Below, piece after piece: positions 37,199-46,633 of a stretch of 64,000 nucleotides of DNA (the stretch's first letter is position 1; each line of letters starts with the position of its first letter). Source of the stretch: Virgifigura deserti. Its GTDB lineage: Bacteria > Pseudomonadota > Alphaproteobacteria > Dongiales > Dongiaceae. The notes beneath the pieces are model-generated. The model saw only the letters and a list, made by a program, of their open reading frames with translations. It did not search any database and had not been told where the DNA came from. The stretch is from contig QOZR01000010.1 in assembly GCA_003576685.1 (NCBI GenBank), forward strand, positions 159,392 to 223,391, in the 5' to 3' direction. The translations under genes and the position numbers were made by a program.

Positions 37199-37381
37199 AT
37201 GGGTAGAATAACTGCTTTGTCCTTGGCTGGCCTGTTTGCCGCCGCCGTGACGATCCCGGGGATCGCCGCGGCTGCCTGCGCTGGCCATAACGTGACGGCT
37301 GAAACCACGACGGTGACCACGGTGGACGGAACCGGGAAAACCCCGGTGACCCCGATTCCGGAGACGAAAACCGGCGGCTGA
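37199..37381 (+). CDS. small exported protein of 60 residues
   Basis: GAGGAG upstream of the ATG and a clean signal peptide (LSLAGLFAAAVTIPGIAAA) support a real gene despite its size. The mature part is about 35 residues, ACAGHNVTAETTTV onward, ending in a Thr/Pro-rich tail. It has one cysteine. It resembles its upstream neighbour in design but not in sequence. A strong terminator follows. Confidence 0.6.
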   Translation: MGRITALSLAGLFAAAVTIPGIAAAACAGHNVTAETTTVTTVDGTGKTPVTPIPETKTGG

Positions 37382-37403
37382 TCGTTTCCTCTACAAGCAC
37401 ACC

Positions 37404-37430
37404 AAAAGGGCCGCTTCGAGCGGCCCTTTT
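37404..37430 (+). terminator. rho-independent terminator
   Basis: AAAAGGGCCGCT at 37404-37415 pairs perfectly with AGCGGCCCTTTT at 37419-37430 over TCG, and a T-run (TTTTT to 37431) follows. It ends the leuB or small-protein transcript; the convergent Mpo1-like gene ends 28 bases further on, and the A-run also allows use on the other strand. Confidence 0.9.
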
Positions 37431-37458
37431 TCGTTGGATATTTTCTAATTGGGTATTT

Positions 37459-37800
37459 TCAAGCGTGCGGAGCGGCGATGCCGTGCTTGACGAGTTCGCG
37501 GTCGAGGCGGCCCGCCAGCCACAGGGCCAGCATGCGGAGATCGCTGATGAGGGACCAGACGGGATGACGGAAGGTGGCGGGCCGGTTGTGCTCGACGAAC
37601 AGATGCGCGGCCCAGGCGAAGGCGTAGCCGCTGGTTACCGCGGCGATCAGCCAGCGCCAGTCGGCCGTGAGAATCGCCGTCGCAATCAGCGCGAGGGCGA
37701 TCCCGGTTCCGAGCAGGTGCAAGGCGCGCGTCATCGGGTGGCGGTGCTCCGCGAGGTAGAAAGGCCAGAACTCGGCATAGCTGCGGATCGGTTTCGGCAT
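37459..37800 (-). CDS. Mpo1-like (DUF962) membrane protein
   Basis: A 113-residue protein with the family pattern FWPFYLAEHRHPMTRALHLLGTG, GYAFAWAAHLFVEHNRPATFRHPVWS and about three hydrophobic helices. Yeast Mpo1 is an iron-dependent dioxygenase of 2-hydroxy fatty acids, and the conserved histidines (H19, H21, H28 region and HLFVEH) fit metal binding. The bacterial role is unproven. Confidence 0.82.
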   Translation of the reverse strand: MPKPIRSYAEFWPFYLAEHRHPMTRALHLLGTGIALALIATAILTADWRWLIAAVTSGYAFAWAAHLFVEHNRPATFRHPVWSLISDLRMLALWLAGRLDRELVKHGIAAPHA

Positions 37801-37898
37801 TGGCGGCGACTTGAAGAGGATACCCGGCGGCGTACGTCACGCACGCCGGAGGTTTCTAGGTTATAGACATCAGACCCAACCAAAGGACGGTACTTGCC

Positions 37899-38924
<1,026 letters not shown>

Positions 38925-38952
38925 GCTGGAATTAGATAAACCAAATCAGTCT

Positions 38953-39019
38953 ATTAGCGTCGCCGCGTGGTTGCCGTGTGGTTTCTGGCAAGCATATGGC
39001 AATCACGCGGCGTGCTAAT
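38953..39019. repeat. long imperfect inverted repeat downstream of asd
   Basis: ATTAGCGTCGCCGCGTGGTTGCC at 38953-38975 and GGCAATCACGCGGCGTGCTAAT at 38998-39019 pair with one bulge and about two non-Watson-Crick positions around a 22-base loop. It lies between asd and a convergent PAS-domain gene. It may be a terminator or a small palindromic mobile element relic. Confidence 0.65.
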
Positions 39020-39041
39020 TGCCCGGGGCTGTGTCACTGCG

Positions 39042-39557
39042 TCACCAGCGCCGCTCCAGATCGACGGCGGTGCAGATCACGTTGACCGTCCGGCCGTCGT
39101 CCGCCAGCGGAAACAGCGCATGGGCCAGTCGCCGAACGTAATCGGCCGCACCCACATAGTCGATTCCGGCGCACAAGGGCGCACCGCTTGCGACGACCCG
39201 CTCGTACTCAGCCCAAACCTTGTTCCCGCGCCGCATGTGGGACAGGTCCGAGAAACATATGCCGGTGTAGTTCCCCGCCACGATCCGATCAATTTCCGTG
39301 CCGACCAGGCGGAAGCGAAAGTCCAGCGGATCGCGGAGTACGTCGATCAGGAGAAGATAGGGCAGTAGCGGCTTGATCGCGGCCGGGTCGATATCGGCTC
39401 GCGCCGGCATCGGCCTGCCCGTGCGGAGGCTGTCCCAGTACGCCCAGGCTCGGCTGATATTGGGGAAATCGTCCGGGCGCAATGTGCTCCCCGCGGCGGG
39501 AGCGCTGTTATTCAAGACCGCACCCGTCCATGCTTCCTCGTCGGGCCTATCCGTCAT
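39042..39557 (-). CDS. PAS-domain (PAS_5-like) protein
   Basis: A 171-residue soluble protein of one PAS_5-like domain (LPYLLLIDVLRDPLDFRFRLVGTEID). The text DIDPAAIKPLLPYLLLIDVL and the ending ALFPLADDGRTVNVI are the family pattern common in alphaproteobacteria. No output domain is attached. The start at ATG 39557 removes a non-protein-like 49-codon extension. The function is unknown; it is presumed to sense a small molecule or redox state. Confidence 0.75.
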   Translation of the reverse strand: MTDRPDEEAWTGAVLNNSAPAAGSTLRPDDFPNISRAWAYWDSLRTGRPMPARADIDPAAIKPLLPYLLLIDVLRDPLDFRFRLVGTEIDRIVAGNYTGICFSDLSHMRRGNKVWAEYERVVASGAPLCAGIDYVGAADYVRRLAHALFPLADDGRTVNVICTAVDLERRW

Positions 39558-39860
39558 GGGTACACGCTCATTTCGATGGAGCCGACCTCGTCTGTGCCCA
39601 GGAACCAGCTTGCCGTTGCAGAACGTTAGATGATGACGAATTGCTGGTCTAAAAAATGATAAATTACAGGGGCGCTCCAACCGTTGCGCCGCACTCAATC
39701 GCACACTGGACTGTGATTAATCGTCTTTTGCAGCCGTTTACCGAAGGCGTGGTAGAGCGGGCCGTGCGCTTCCTTTCGTGGCTGGTCACAGCGTCCGTTC
39801 CCGGGAGGGATGGCCGATGGCGGTGCCTCCGCTGGGATCGAGGCGGCCGCCCGATTCCCT
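39558..39860. other. intergenic region without a recognisable gene
   Basis: About 300 bases between two leftward genes. No credible frame is seen. The AT-rich segment at 39630-39670 (ATGATGACGAATTGCTGGTCTAAAAAATGATAAATTAC) probably contains the promoter of the PAS gene. Confidence 0.4.
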
Positions 39861-40709
39861 TCACCGGACCTTCACCGGCGTGAATCGCGGTTCGGCCGCG
39901 ACGAGCGCGTCCTGCGCGGCGATGATCCGAAGCTCCTCGGTGCCGGCTTCGGAACTCGCCTCGACGACGGCGTAGATCGCCGACACGGCGCGGGCGAGGG
40001 CCGTTTCCAAGCTCCGGTCGCGCAGATAGTGGCCCAGGAAGAGCGCGGCGAAGGTATCGCCGGCGCCAAAGGTCGGACAGTTCAGCGACGGCGTCGTCGC
40101 CAGCCAGGCGCCGTCTTGATCAACGCCGAGGACCTCGATCCGACCGGCCGGGCCGTCCTGCCGCCGCAGGCTGGTCACGATCACGAGATCGGGGCCGGAT
40201 CGGCGCAGCCGATCGACCGCCTCGAGCGCCGCCGCCAGCGTCGCGGTGCTGCCGCCGGTCAGCTGTTCCAGCTCGAAGGCATTGGGAAGCGCGATATCGG
40301 CCGCCGCCGTCAGCCCGTCGAAGACCGGCGGGATGTCCGGCCCGACGAACAGTCCGCCCTCGCGGTCACCCATCACCGGATCGCAGCAATAGAGCGCCCG
40401 CGGATTGGCGGCGCGAACCCGGGCGACGGCGTCCAGCACGACCGCGCCGGTCCCGGCCGCGCCGAGATAGCCGCTGAGCACCGCGTCGCAGCGCTCCAAC
40501 ACCCCCAGCCGGGCGAGCCCGTCCAAGATCTCGGCGAGTTCGGCCGGCTCGTGCACTCGCCCGCTCCAGGTGTCATAGCCGAGATGGTTCGAGAAGCCGA
40601 CCGTGTCGATCGGCCAGACATCAAAGCCCAGGCGCTGCAGGGGAAACACCGCGGCGGCATTGCCGACATGGCCATAGGCGACGCGGGACTGGATCGAGAG
40701 GATGTTCAA
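39861..40709 (-). CDS. pdxY: pyridoxal kinase PdxY
   Basis: Phosphorylates pyridoxal in the vitamin B6 salvage pathway. Ribokinase-like fold with the PdxY opening NILSIQSRVAYGHVGNAAAVFPLQ, CDPVMGDREGGLFV, the aspartate loop and the anion hole motif FGAGDTFAALF. It has 282 residues. It stands alone and is divergent from the CoA ester lyase gene. Confidence 0.92.
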   Translation of the reverse strand: MNILSIQSRVAYGHVGNAAAVFPLQRLGFDVWPIDTVGFSNHLGYDTWSGRVHEPAELAEILDGLARLGVLERCDAVLSGYLGAAGTGAVVLDAVARVRAANPRALYCCDPVMGDREGGLFVGPDIPPVFDGLTAAADIALPNAFELEQLTGGSTATLAAALEAVDRLRRSGPDLVIVTSLRRQDGPAGRIEVLGVDQDGAWLATTPSLNCPTFGAGDTFAALFLGHYLRDRSLETALARAVSAIYAVVEASSEAGTEELRIIAAQDALVAAEPRFTPVKVR

Positions 40710-40839
40710 GGTTTCCGTGCCCTTGGAGGAGTTTGTTGGGGGAGGAGTCTGCGGGCCGCAAGCTTGCCACAGGCCGGCCTTTCTTTATAGTCGTGGAAAT
40801 CAATCGGGGATTGACCTGTAAAATGGGGGGCCGGACCAC

Positions 40840-41730
40840 ATGGATCGCAGTTCGCGGCCGCGCCGTAGCGTCTTGTACATGCCGGGGTCGAACGCCCGGG
40901 CGCTCGAGAAGGGGAGGACTCTGGCGGCCGATGCGCTGATCCTCGATCTGGAGGACGCCGTCGCGCCGGAGGCGAAACGAGATGCGCGAGCCCAGGTCTG
41001 CAAGCAGGTCCAGGCCGGCGGCTTCGGCCTGCGCGAGGTCGTCATCCGGGTCAATGGCCTGAATACGCCCTGGGGCTATGCCGATCTGGTCGCGGCGAGC
41101 GGCTCGGGCGCCGACGCCATCCTCCTGCCGAAGACCGAGAACGTCGAATCGGTGCGGCAGGCCGAGGCGGTAATGGCCGCCAACGGGGCGCCGCAGGACC
41201 TCGATCTCTGGTGCATGATCGAGACGCCGCGGGCGATCCTCAATGCCGAGGCGATCGCCAGCGCCAGCCCGCGCGTCACTTGCCTGGTCATGGGAACGTC
41301 CGACCTGACCAACGATCTGCGGGCGCGGCATACGCCGGACCGCCTGCCGATGCTGACGAGCCTCAGCCTGTGCGTGCTGGCGGCGCGGGCCTATGGGCTG
41401 GCGATCCTCGACGGCGTGCATCTCGACCTCGATGACAGGGACGGTTTCGCCCGGTCCTGTCAGCAGGGGCTCGAGCTCGGCTTCGACGGCAAGACGCTGA
41501 TCCATCCGAAGACGATTGCCGTCGCCAACCAGATCTTCGCCCCCTCGGCTGAGGAAGTCGATTGGTCGCGGCGAATCATCAAGGCCCATGCCGACGCGAT
41601 GGCCGAGGGCCGCGGCATCGTCGTAGTTGACGGCAAGCTGGTCGAGAACCTCCATGTGCTGAACGCGCGCCGCATCGTCGACTTGGCCGAGTCCATCGCG
41701 GAGCTCGAACGGGCCGCAGCGGCGTCATGA
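40840..41730 (+). CDS. CoA ester lyase (CitE family; malyl-CoA lyase or malyl-CoA thioesterase type)
   Basis: A HpcH/HpaI aldolase-fold enzyme of 296 residues. Diagnostic stretches are RSVLYMPGSNARALEK, ALILDLEDAVAPEAK (metal Glu/Asp), IRVNGLNTPWG, GFDGKTLIHPKTI and VVDGKLVENLHVLNARR. The last ones resemble Rhodobacter (3S)-malyl-CoA thioesterase (Mcl2) more than Mcl1, so cleavage or hydrolysis of malyl-CoA is the likely reaction. The neighbour is a mesaconyl-CoA hydratase-type gene, pointing to the ethylmalonyl-CoA pathway. Confidence 0.82.
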   Translation: MDRSSRPRRSVLYMPGSNARALEKGRTLAADALILDLEDAVAPEAKRDARAQVCKQVQAGGFGLREVVIRVNGLNTPWGYADLVAASGSGADAILLPKTENVESVRQAEAVMAANGAPQDLDLWCMIETPRAILNAEAIASASPRVTCLVMGTSDLTNDLRARHTPDRLPMLTSLSLCVLAARAYGLAILDGVHLDLDDRDGFARSCQQGLELGFDGKTLIHPKTIAVANQIFAPSAEEVDWSRRIIKAHADAMAEGRGIVVVDGKLVENLHVLNARRIVDLAESIAELERAAAAS

Positions 41731-41769
41731 GCGCTTCGCCCGCAGTCGCCGGAGAATGATGCCCACAGA

Positions 41770-42819
41770 ATGATGAAAGCCAATCCGGGCAATTTCTTCG
41801 AGGATTTCCATTTCGGCCAGGAGATCCGCCACGCTACGCCGCGGACCGTCACAGCGGGCGATGCGGCGCTCTATGTCGGACTGACCGGCTCGCGCTTCGC
41901 GGTGCCGTCGTCCGATGAATTCGCCCGCTCTCTCGGGCTCCCGCGCGCGCCGATCGACGACCTGCTGCTCTTTCACGTCGTCTTCGGCAAGACGGTTCCG
42001 GACATCTCGCTGAACGCGGTCGCCAATCTGGGCTATGCCGCCTGCCGGTTCGGGGCGCCGGCCTATCCCGGCGACACCCTCTCTGCGACCTCTACGGTGA
42101 TCGGCCTGAAGGAGAACTCCAACCGGCAGACCGGCGTGGTCTATGTCCGCTCGCGGGGCGTCAATCAGTGGGATGAGACGGTGCTGGATTACATCCGCTG
42201 GGTGATGGTCCGCAAACGCGACGCGGCTGCCGCGGCGCCTGCGCCGGTGGTACCGGATCTGCCCGAGGCGGTACCGGCGGCGGACCTGGTCGTTCCAGCC
42301 GGGCTCGATCTATCCCGCTACGACACGGTGCTCGCCGGGTCGCCCCATCGCTGGGAGGACTATGCGGCGGGCGAGCGCATCGACCATATCGACGGAATGA
42401 CGGTGGAAGAGGCTTGCCACATGACGGCGACTCGCCTCTACCAGAACACCGCCCGCGTGCATTTCAACCAGCATGCCGAGAAGGATGGGCGGTTCGGTCG
42501 CCGGCTGGTCTATGGCGGGCATGTCATCAGCCTTGCGCGGGCGCTCAGCTTCAACGGCCTTGCCAACGGCTTCCGCATCGCCGCGATCAATGGCGGGCGG
42601 CACGCCGCCCCGGTCTTCGCCGGCGATACGATCTATGCCTGGACCATGGTAACGCAGACGATCGATCTGCCCGGCCGCGCAGATCTGGGCGCCTTGCGCC
42701 TGCGGACCGTCGCGACGAAGGATCGCCCTTGTGGGGACTTTCCGGGGCTGGAGGCCGGGCAGGCCGATTCCGCCGTCGTGCTGGACCTCGATTACACGGT
42801 GCTGATGCCGCGCCACTGA
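41770..42819 (+). CDS. MaoC-family dehydratase, mesaconyl-CoA hydratase-like
   Basis: A double hotdog-fold hydratase of 349 residues. It opens NPGNFFEDFHFGQEIRHATPRTVTAGDAALYVGLTGSRF and the second half has YQNTARVHFNQHAEKDGRFGRRLVYGGHVISLARALSFNGL. Two MaoC units of about 160 residues are fused, as in mesaconyl-C1-CoA hydratase (Mch) of the ethylmalonyl-CoA pathway. It follows the CoA ester lyase after 39 bases, and the two would act in sequence. The exact substrate is inferred from family and neighbour. Confidence 0.82.
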   Translation: MMKANPGNFFEDFHFGQEIRHATPRTVTAGDAALYVGLTGSRFAVPSSDEFARSLGLPRAPIDDLLLFHVVFGKTVPDISLNAVANLGYAACRFGAPAYPGDTLSATSTVIGLKENSNRQTGVVYVRSRGVNQWDETVLDYIRWVMVRKRDAAAAAPAPVVPDLPEAVPAADLVVPAGLDLSRYDTVLAGSPHRWEDYAAGERIDHIDGMTVEEACHMTATRLYQNTARVHFNQHAEKDGRFGRRLVYGGHVISLARALSFNGLANGFRIAAINGGRHAAPVFAGDTIYAWTMVTQTIDLPGRADLGALRLRTVATKDRPCGDFPGLEAGQADSAVVLDLDYTVLMPRH

Positions 42820-42855
42820 AGTCCCGTTGATCTCCAGCGGGGTGCATGATTAGAT

Positions 42856-43450
42856 GGAGGCGTCAGGCGCGGACAGACCGAGAGTCCTCGCATCGTGCCC
42901 TGGAGGCGGGCGCATCCTGACGCCTCCGAAGCCTTTCGGCTCCCATACGGGAAAGCGGTGAGGCTTCTTGCCGTCCCTCCGGACGACTCCGTCGGATGGT
43001 GCAGATCCGACCGAAGCGTTCTGACGGCCTTTCGCCGCCCCGAAGGACGGCCCGCCCGGCGATGGGCTAGCGTCTCTCGACTACCTCCCGGCGGCGCTCG
43101 AGGGTCTCGGATTGGTCCGAAGACGAACCTCGGCGCAGGCTTGCGGCGACACCGCGGGTGGCTGCCTAGTGCCGCCTCTGATCCGCCGTCTCTCCCCTAA
43201 ACGAGGCCGGTCGGAACCGGGAAGGCAGGTCCTTGCGAGGGACGCCTGACCCTTCACCCCGGCCGTCACGCCGTGCAAGTCGCCTTGCACCGGCCCGGCG
43301 GCCGGCACGTGGCGGCACCTGCCCCAAAGACCCGGCGCCGCCACGACCCGTCGCCCCTTCGCGGTTCTCTCTGTCGCCCCGAAGTCCTGATCCGACAGGC
43401 TTCGTGCAAGAGCGCGCTGGAGCCGACGGTGTCACGCTTTCGCGTATGAA
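42856..43450 (+). ncRNA. candidate structured RNA between the MaoC gene and sdhC
   Basis: No frame here looks like a protein. The segment is dense in perfect short stems: 42856-42867 with 42916-42927 (12 bases); 42928-42934 with 42961-42967, enclosing TCCC-ATAC-GGGA at 42941-42952; 42991-42997 with 43005-43011; CCGGT-CGGA-ACCGG at 43207-43220; GTGCAAG-TCGC-CTTGCAC at 43273-43290; 43308-43316 with 43337-43345 (9 bases); 43380-43404 (9 pairs with one bulge); ACGC-TTTC-GCGT at 43434-43445. Strand and ends are unknown; plus is given because sdh follows. Conserved motifs of RNase P RNA, tmRNA, 6S and SRP RNA were not found. Confidence 0.4.
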
Positions 43451-43901
43451 GCACAGTGTTAAGGAGGCTCCGAAAGGGCGCAATCCGGAAGTTAAGAAAA
43501 TTTGAAAAAAGCTGTGAGTGGATTCGCAGATGACTCACAAAGGCCCAACAGGATACCCACATTTCTGTCCACACTTCCCCGGGAAAGGGCGGTGGAGCAG
43601 CCAGTGATTGGCCTGTCCGATCGTCGGAAACCGATATTTTGCGCTGCAGATATTGCTGGGATAATCTCGAGCTGCTGCCGCTCGCTCGCGTCGAAAACGC
43701 ACAGGAAACCAGCGATCGGCAGCCGGCGCGGCGCGCTTCGTCCAAGGTTGCAGCGCAGCGCGGAACGTTGACTTGGTTGGCGCGGGGGCCTAAGAGTGCC
43801 TGGCAGCATGTATCGTCCGACATCGCATCATCGGCGCGCGCCGCCTTGATTTCCGCGAGTTCATGCAAGCACAGTTCAGGACGATGCTGAAGGATTGACT
43901 C
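43451..43901. other. leader region upstream of sdhC
   Basis: About 450 bases without a credible gene. It is less GC-rich near 43485-43510 (AAGTTAAGAAAATTTGAAAAAAG). GTGAGT at 43514-43519 and ACTCAC at 43533-43538 form a small inverted repeat. TTGCGC...GATAAT around 43638-43664 could be a weak promoter. The sdhC ribosome site GAAGGA is near 43889. Confidence 0.4.
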
Positions 43902-44297
43902 ATGCCAACGCAAGACAGGCCGCTGTCGCCACACCTGCAGATTTATCAGCCGCAACTGACGTGGACGATGTCGATCAGTCATCGTCTCACCGGGATCGCG
44001 TTGGCCGTCGGAACATTGCTGCTCGTCTATTGGCTGATCGCCGCCGCGCAGGGGCCCGAGGCCTTCGCGACGGCGCAGGCGCTCGTCGGGTCCTGGATCG
44101 GCCGGCTGCTTCTGTTCGGCTGGACGATCGCGCTGTTCTATCATCTCGCCAACGGCATCCGGCATCTGGTCTGGGACACCGGGCTGTGGCTCGACCTGCC
44201 CTCCGTCTATGCCTCCGGCCGGGGCGTATTGATCGCGACCGCACTACTCACGATCGTCACCTGGATCGCCGGATATTGGTTCAGGGGGGGCGCCTGA
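43902..44297 (+). CDS. sdhC: succinate dehydrogenase cytochrome b556 subunit
   Basis: A membrane anchor of complex II that binds haem and ubiquinone. It opens RPLSPHLQIYQPQLTWTMSISHRLTGIAL, the SdhC signature with the quinone-site Ser and Arg, and has the haem-ligand histidine in FYHLANGIRHLVWD. Three helices, 131 residues. Its TGA shares its last base with the sdhD ATG (TGATG). Confidence 0.95.
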   Translation: MPTQDRPLSPHLQIYQPQLTWTMSISHRLTGIALAVGTLLLVYWLIAAAQGPEAFATAQALVGSWIGRLLLFGWTIALFYHLANGIRHLVWDTGLWLDLPSVYASGRGVLIATALLTIVTWIAGYWFRGGA

Positions 44298-44692
44298 TGC
44301 ACCGCGCGACCCGCTCCTATCGGTCCGACCTCGCCCGCGTGCGCGGCCTCGGCTCCGCCAAGGAAGGAGCCCGGGAGTGGTGGATGACGCGCCTGACCTC
44401 GGCGGCGCTCGTGCCGCTGACCGTATGGTTCGTCGTCTCGATCGTCGGCCTGGTCGGCGCCGACCATGCTGCCGTGGTCGCCTGGCTTGGTTCGCCGGTC
44501 GCCGCCGGCATCATGATCCTGTTCATCGTCGTCACGTTCCATCACACCCAATCGGGCTTGAAGGTCGTGATCGAGGACTATGTCCATGTCGAATGGCTGA
44601 AGATCGGCGCGATCGTGCTGGTGACGTTCGCCAGCATCGTCCTCGCGTTGGCGGCGATCATCGCCGTCCTCGTGATTGCCTTCGGAGATTAG
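44297..44692 (+). CDS. sdhD: succinate dehydrogenase hydrophobic anchor subunit
   Basis: The second membrane anchor of complex II. It opens RSDLARVRGLGSAKEGAREWWMTRLTSAALVPL, typical of alphaproteobacterial SdhD, with haem-region FHHTQSGLKVVIEDYVH. Three helices, 131 residues. It is coupled to sdhC and followed closely by sdhA. Confidence 0.94.
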   Translation: MHRATRSYRSDLARVRGLGSAKEGAREWWMTRLTSAALVPLTVWFVVSIVGLVGADHAAVVAWLGSPVAAGIMILFIVVTFHHTQSGLKVVIEDYVHVEWLKIGAIVLVTFASIVLALAAIIAVLVIAFGD

Positions 44693-44783
44693 CTTGTCCA
44701 TGACTGACGGAACGCAAGAGGTTGCCGGCCCGGGGGCGAACCAGGGGGTAAAGCGGGGCAATTCAAGGCTCCCCAGCGGCACC

Positions 44784-46580
44784 ATGGTCCATAAGAAGGC
44801 GTATGAGATCGTTGAGCATGACTATGACGTGGTCGTGGTCGGCGGCGGCGGCGCCGGCCTGCGCGCCACGCTCGGCATGGCCGCCAAGGGGCTGAAGACG
44901 GCCTGCGTCAGCAAGGTGTTCCCGACCCGCAGCCACACTGTCGCCGCGCAGGGCGGAATCAGCGCTGCCCTCGGCAATATGGGCGAGGACGACTGGCGCT
45001 GGCACATGTACGACACGGTCAAGGGATCGGACTGGCTCGGCGATCAGGACGCCATCGAATATATGGTGCGCGAGGCGATTCCCGCCGTGATCGAGCTGGA
45101 GCATTTCGGCGTGCCCTTCAGCCGCACTCTCGACGGCAAGATCTACCAGCGTCCGTTCGGCGGCATGACCACGCGCTTCGGCGAAGGCATCGCGCAACGG
45201 ACCTGCGCCGCCGCGGATCGCACCGGTCACGCGATCCTGCATGCGCTCTATCAGCAGGCGCTGAAGTTTTCGGCCGAGTTCTTCGTCGAGTATTTCGTGA
45301 TCGACCTGATCATGGACGACGATGGGTCCTGCCGCGGGATCATGGCTTGGAACCTCGACGACGGCACGCTGCATCGCTTCCGCGCCCATATGGTCGTGCT
45401 GGCGACGGGCGGTTATGGCCGGACCTACTTCTCCTGCACTTCGGCCCACACCTCGACCGGCGACGGCAACGCCATGGCGCTGCGGGCCGGCCTGCCGTTG
45501 CAGGATATGGAGTTCATCCAGTTCCACCCGACCGGCATCTATGGCGCCGGCTGCCTGATCACCGAGGGCGCGCGCGGTGAAGGCGGCTATCTGACGAACT
45601 CCGAAGGCGAGCGGTTCATGGAGCGCTATGCGCCCTCCGCGAAGGACTTGGCATCGCGCGACGTCGTCAGCCGCTCGATGACGATCGAGATCCGCGAGGG
45701 CCGCGGCGTCGGGCCGGAGAAGGACCATATCCACCTGCATCTCGAGCATCTCGATCCGCAGTTGCTCCACGAGCGGCTGCCCGGCATTTCCGACACCGCG
45801 CGGATCTTCGCCGGCGTCGACGTGACGCGCGAGCCGATCCCCGTCCTTCCGACCTGCCACTACAATATGGGCGGCGTGCCGACGAACTATCATGGCGAGG
45901 TGATGACACTTAGGAACGGCGGTGCCGAGGGCGTCGTGCCGGGCCTGATGGCCATCGGCGAGGCGGCTTGCGTCTCGGTGCACGGCGCCAACCGTCTCGG
46001 CTCGAACTCGCTGCTCGACCTGGTGGTGTTCGGCAGAGCGGCGGCGAACCGCTGCGCCGAGATCATCACGCCGGGCGAGTCGCACAGGCCCTTGCCGACC
46101 GATGCCGGGGAGATGGCGCTGGTCCGGCTCGACAGGGCGCGCCATGCGAACGGCAGCACCCCGACCGCAGCGCTGCGGCTCGAGATGCAGAAGATCATGC
46201 AGCAGAACTGTGCGGTGTTCCGCACCGGCGAGGTCCTCGCCGAGGGCGTGGCGAAGCTGAGCGAGGCCTGGGCGCGGCGCGGCGACATCCGGGTCACCGA
46301 CCGCTCGATGATCTGGAACAGCGATCTGGTCGAGACGCTCGAGCTCGACAATCTGCTCTATCAGGCGGTCGTCTCAATGGCCTCCGCGGCAAACCGGACG
46401 GAGAGCCGCGGCGCCCATGCGCGCGAGGATTATCCTGACCGCGACGACACCGACTGGCTGAAGCATACGCTGGTCTGGTGCGACGAGCGCGGGCAGGCGA
46501 CGATAGACTACCGTCCGGTGCATCTGCAGCCGTTGACCAACGAGGTGCAGTCCTTTCCGCCGAAGGCACGCGTCTACTAA
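44784..46580 (+). CDS. sdhA: succinate dehydrogenase flavoprotein subunit
   Basis: Oxidises succinate with covalently bound FAD. FAD-binding DVVVVGGGGAGLRATLGMA, FAD-attachment histidine in FPTRSHTVAAQGGISAALGN, and active-site FHPTGIYGAGCLITEGARGEGGYL. The ATG at 44784 gives 598 residues, the usual length. An in-frame ATG at 44700 has a weak GGAG farther upstream and would add 28 residues of unlikely composition; it cannot be excluded. Confidence 0.94.
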   Translation: MVHKKAYEIVEHDYDVVVVGGGGAGLRATLGMAAKGLKTACVSKVFPTRSHTVAAQGGISAALGNMGEDDWRWHMYDTVKGSDWLGDQDAIEYMVREAIPAVIELEHFGVPFSRTLDGKIYQRPFGGMTTRFGEGIAQRTCAAADRTGHAILHALYQQALKFSAEFFVEYFVIDLIMDDDGSCRGIMAWNLDDGTLHRFRAHMVVLATGGYGRTYFSCTSAHTSTGDGNAMALRAGLPLQDMEFIQFHPTGIYGAGCLITEGARGEGGYLTNSEGERFMERYAPSAKDLASRDVVSRSMTIEIREGRGVGPEKDHIHLHLEHLDPQLLHERLPGISDTARIFAGVDVTREPIPVLPTCHYNMGGVPTNYHGEVMTLRNGGAEGVVPGLMAIGEAACVSVHGANRLGSNSLLDLVVFGRAAANRCAEIITPGESHRPLPTDAGEMALVRLDRARHANGSTPTAALRLEMQKIMQQNCAVFRTGEVLAEGVAKLSEAWARRGDIRVTDRSMIWNSDLVETLELDNLLYQAVVSMASAANRTESRGAHAREDYPDRDDTDWLKHTLVWCDERGQATIDYRPVHLQPLTNEVQSFPPKARVY

Positions 46581-46633
46581 CGGATGCCGGTACCTCCGAC
46601 GGGATTTCACGCGTGATTCGAGGAATGTGACGG

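Noticed and set aside
42895..43200. A 101-codon frame and neighbouring short frames in the block upstream of sdhC
   Set aside because: The translations are Arg/Pro/Ser-rich with no motif or ribosome site, and the segment is better explained by paired hairpins.
42856..43450. Identity as RNase P RNA, tmRNA, 6S or SRP RNA
   Set aside because: The conserved cores (for example GAGGAAAGTC of RNase P, the tmRNA tag codons for AANDN, or the GGAAGGAAGCAGC SRP loop) are absent on both strands. A minus-strand CGACAGAGAGAACCGC is only a partial RNase P resemblance.
43266..44165. A 299-codon minus-strand frame running across the sdhC leader into sdhC
   Set aside because: It covers the start of sdhC on the opposite strand and changes composition halfway; it is a shadow.
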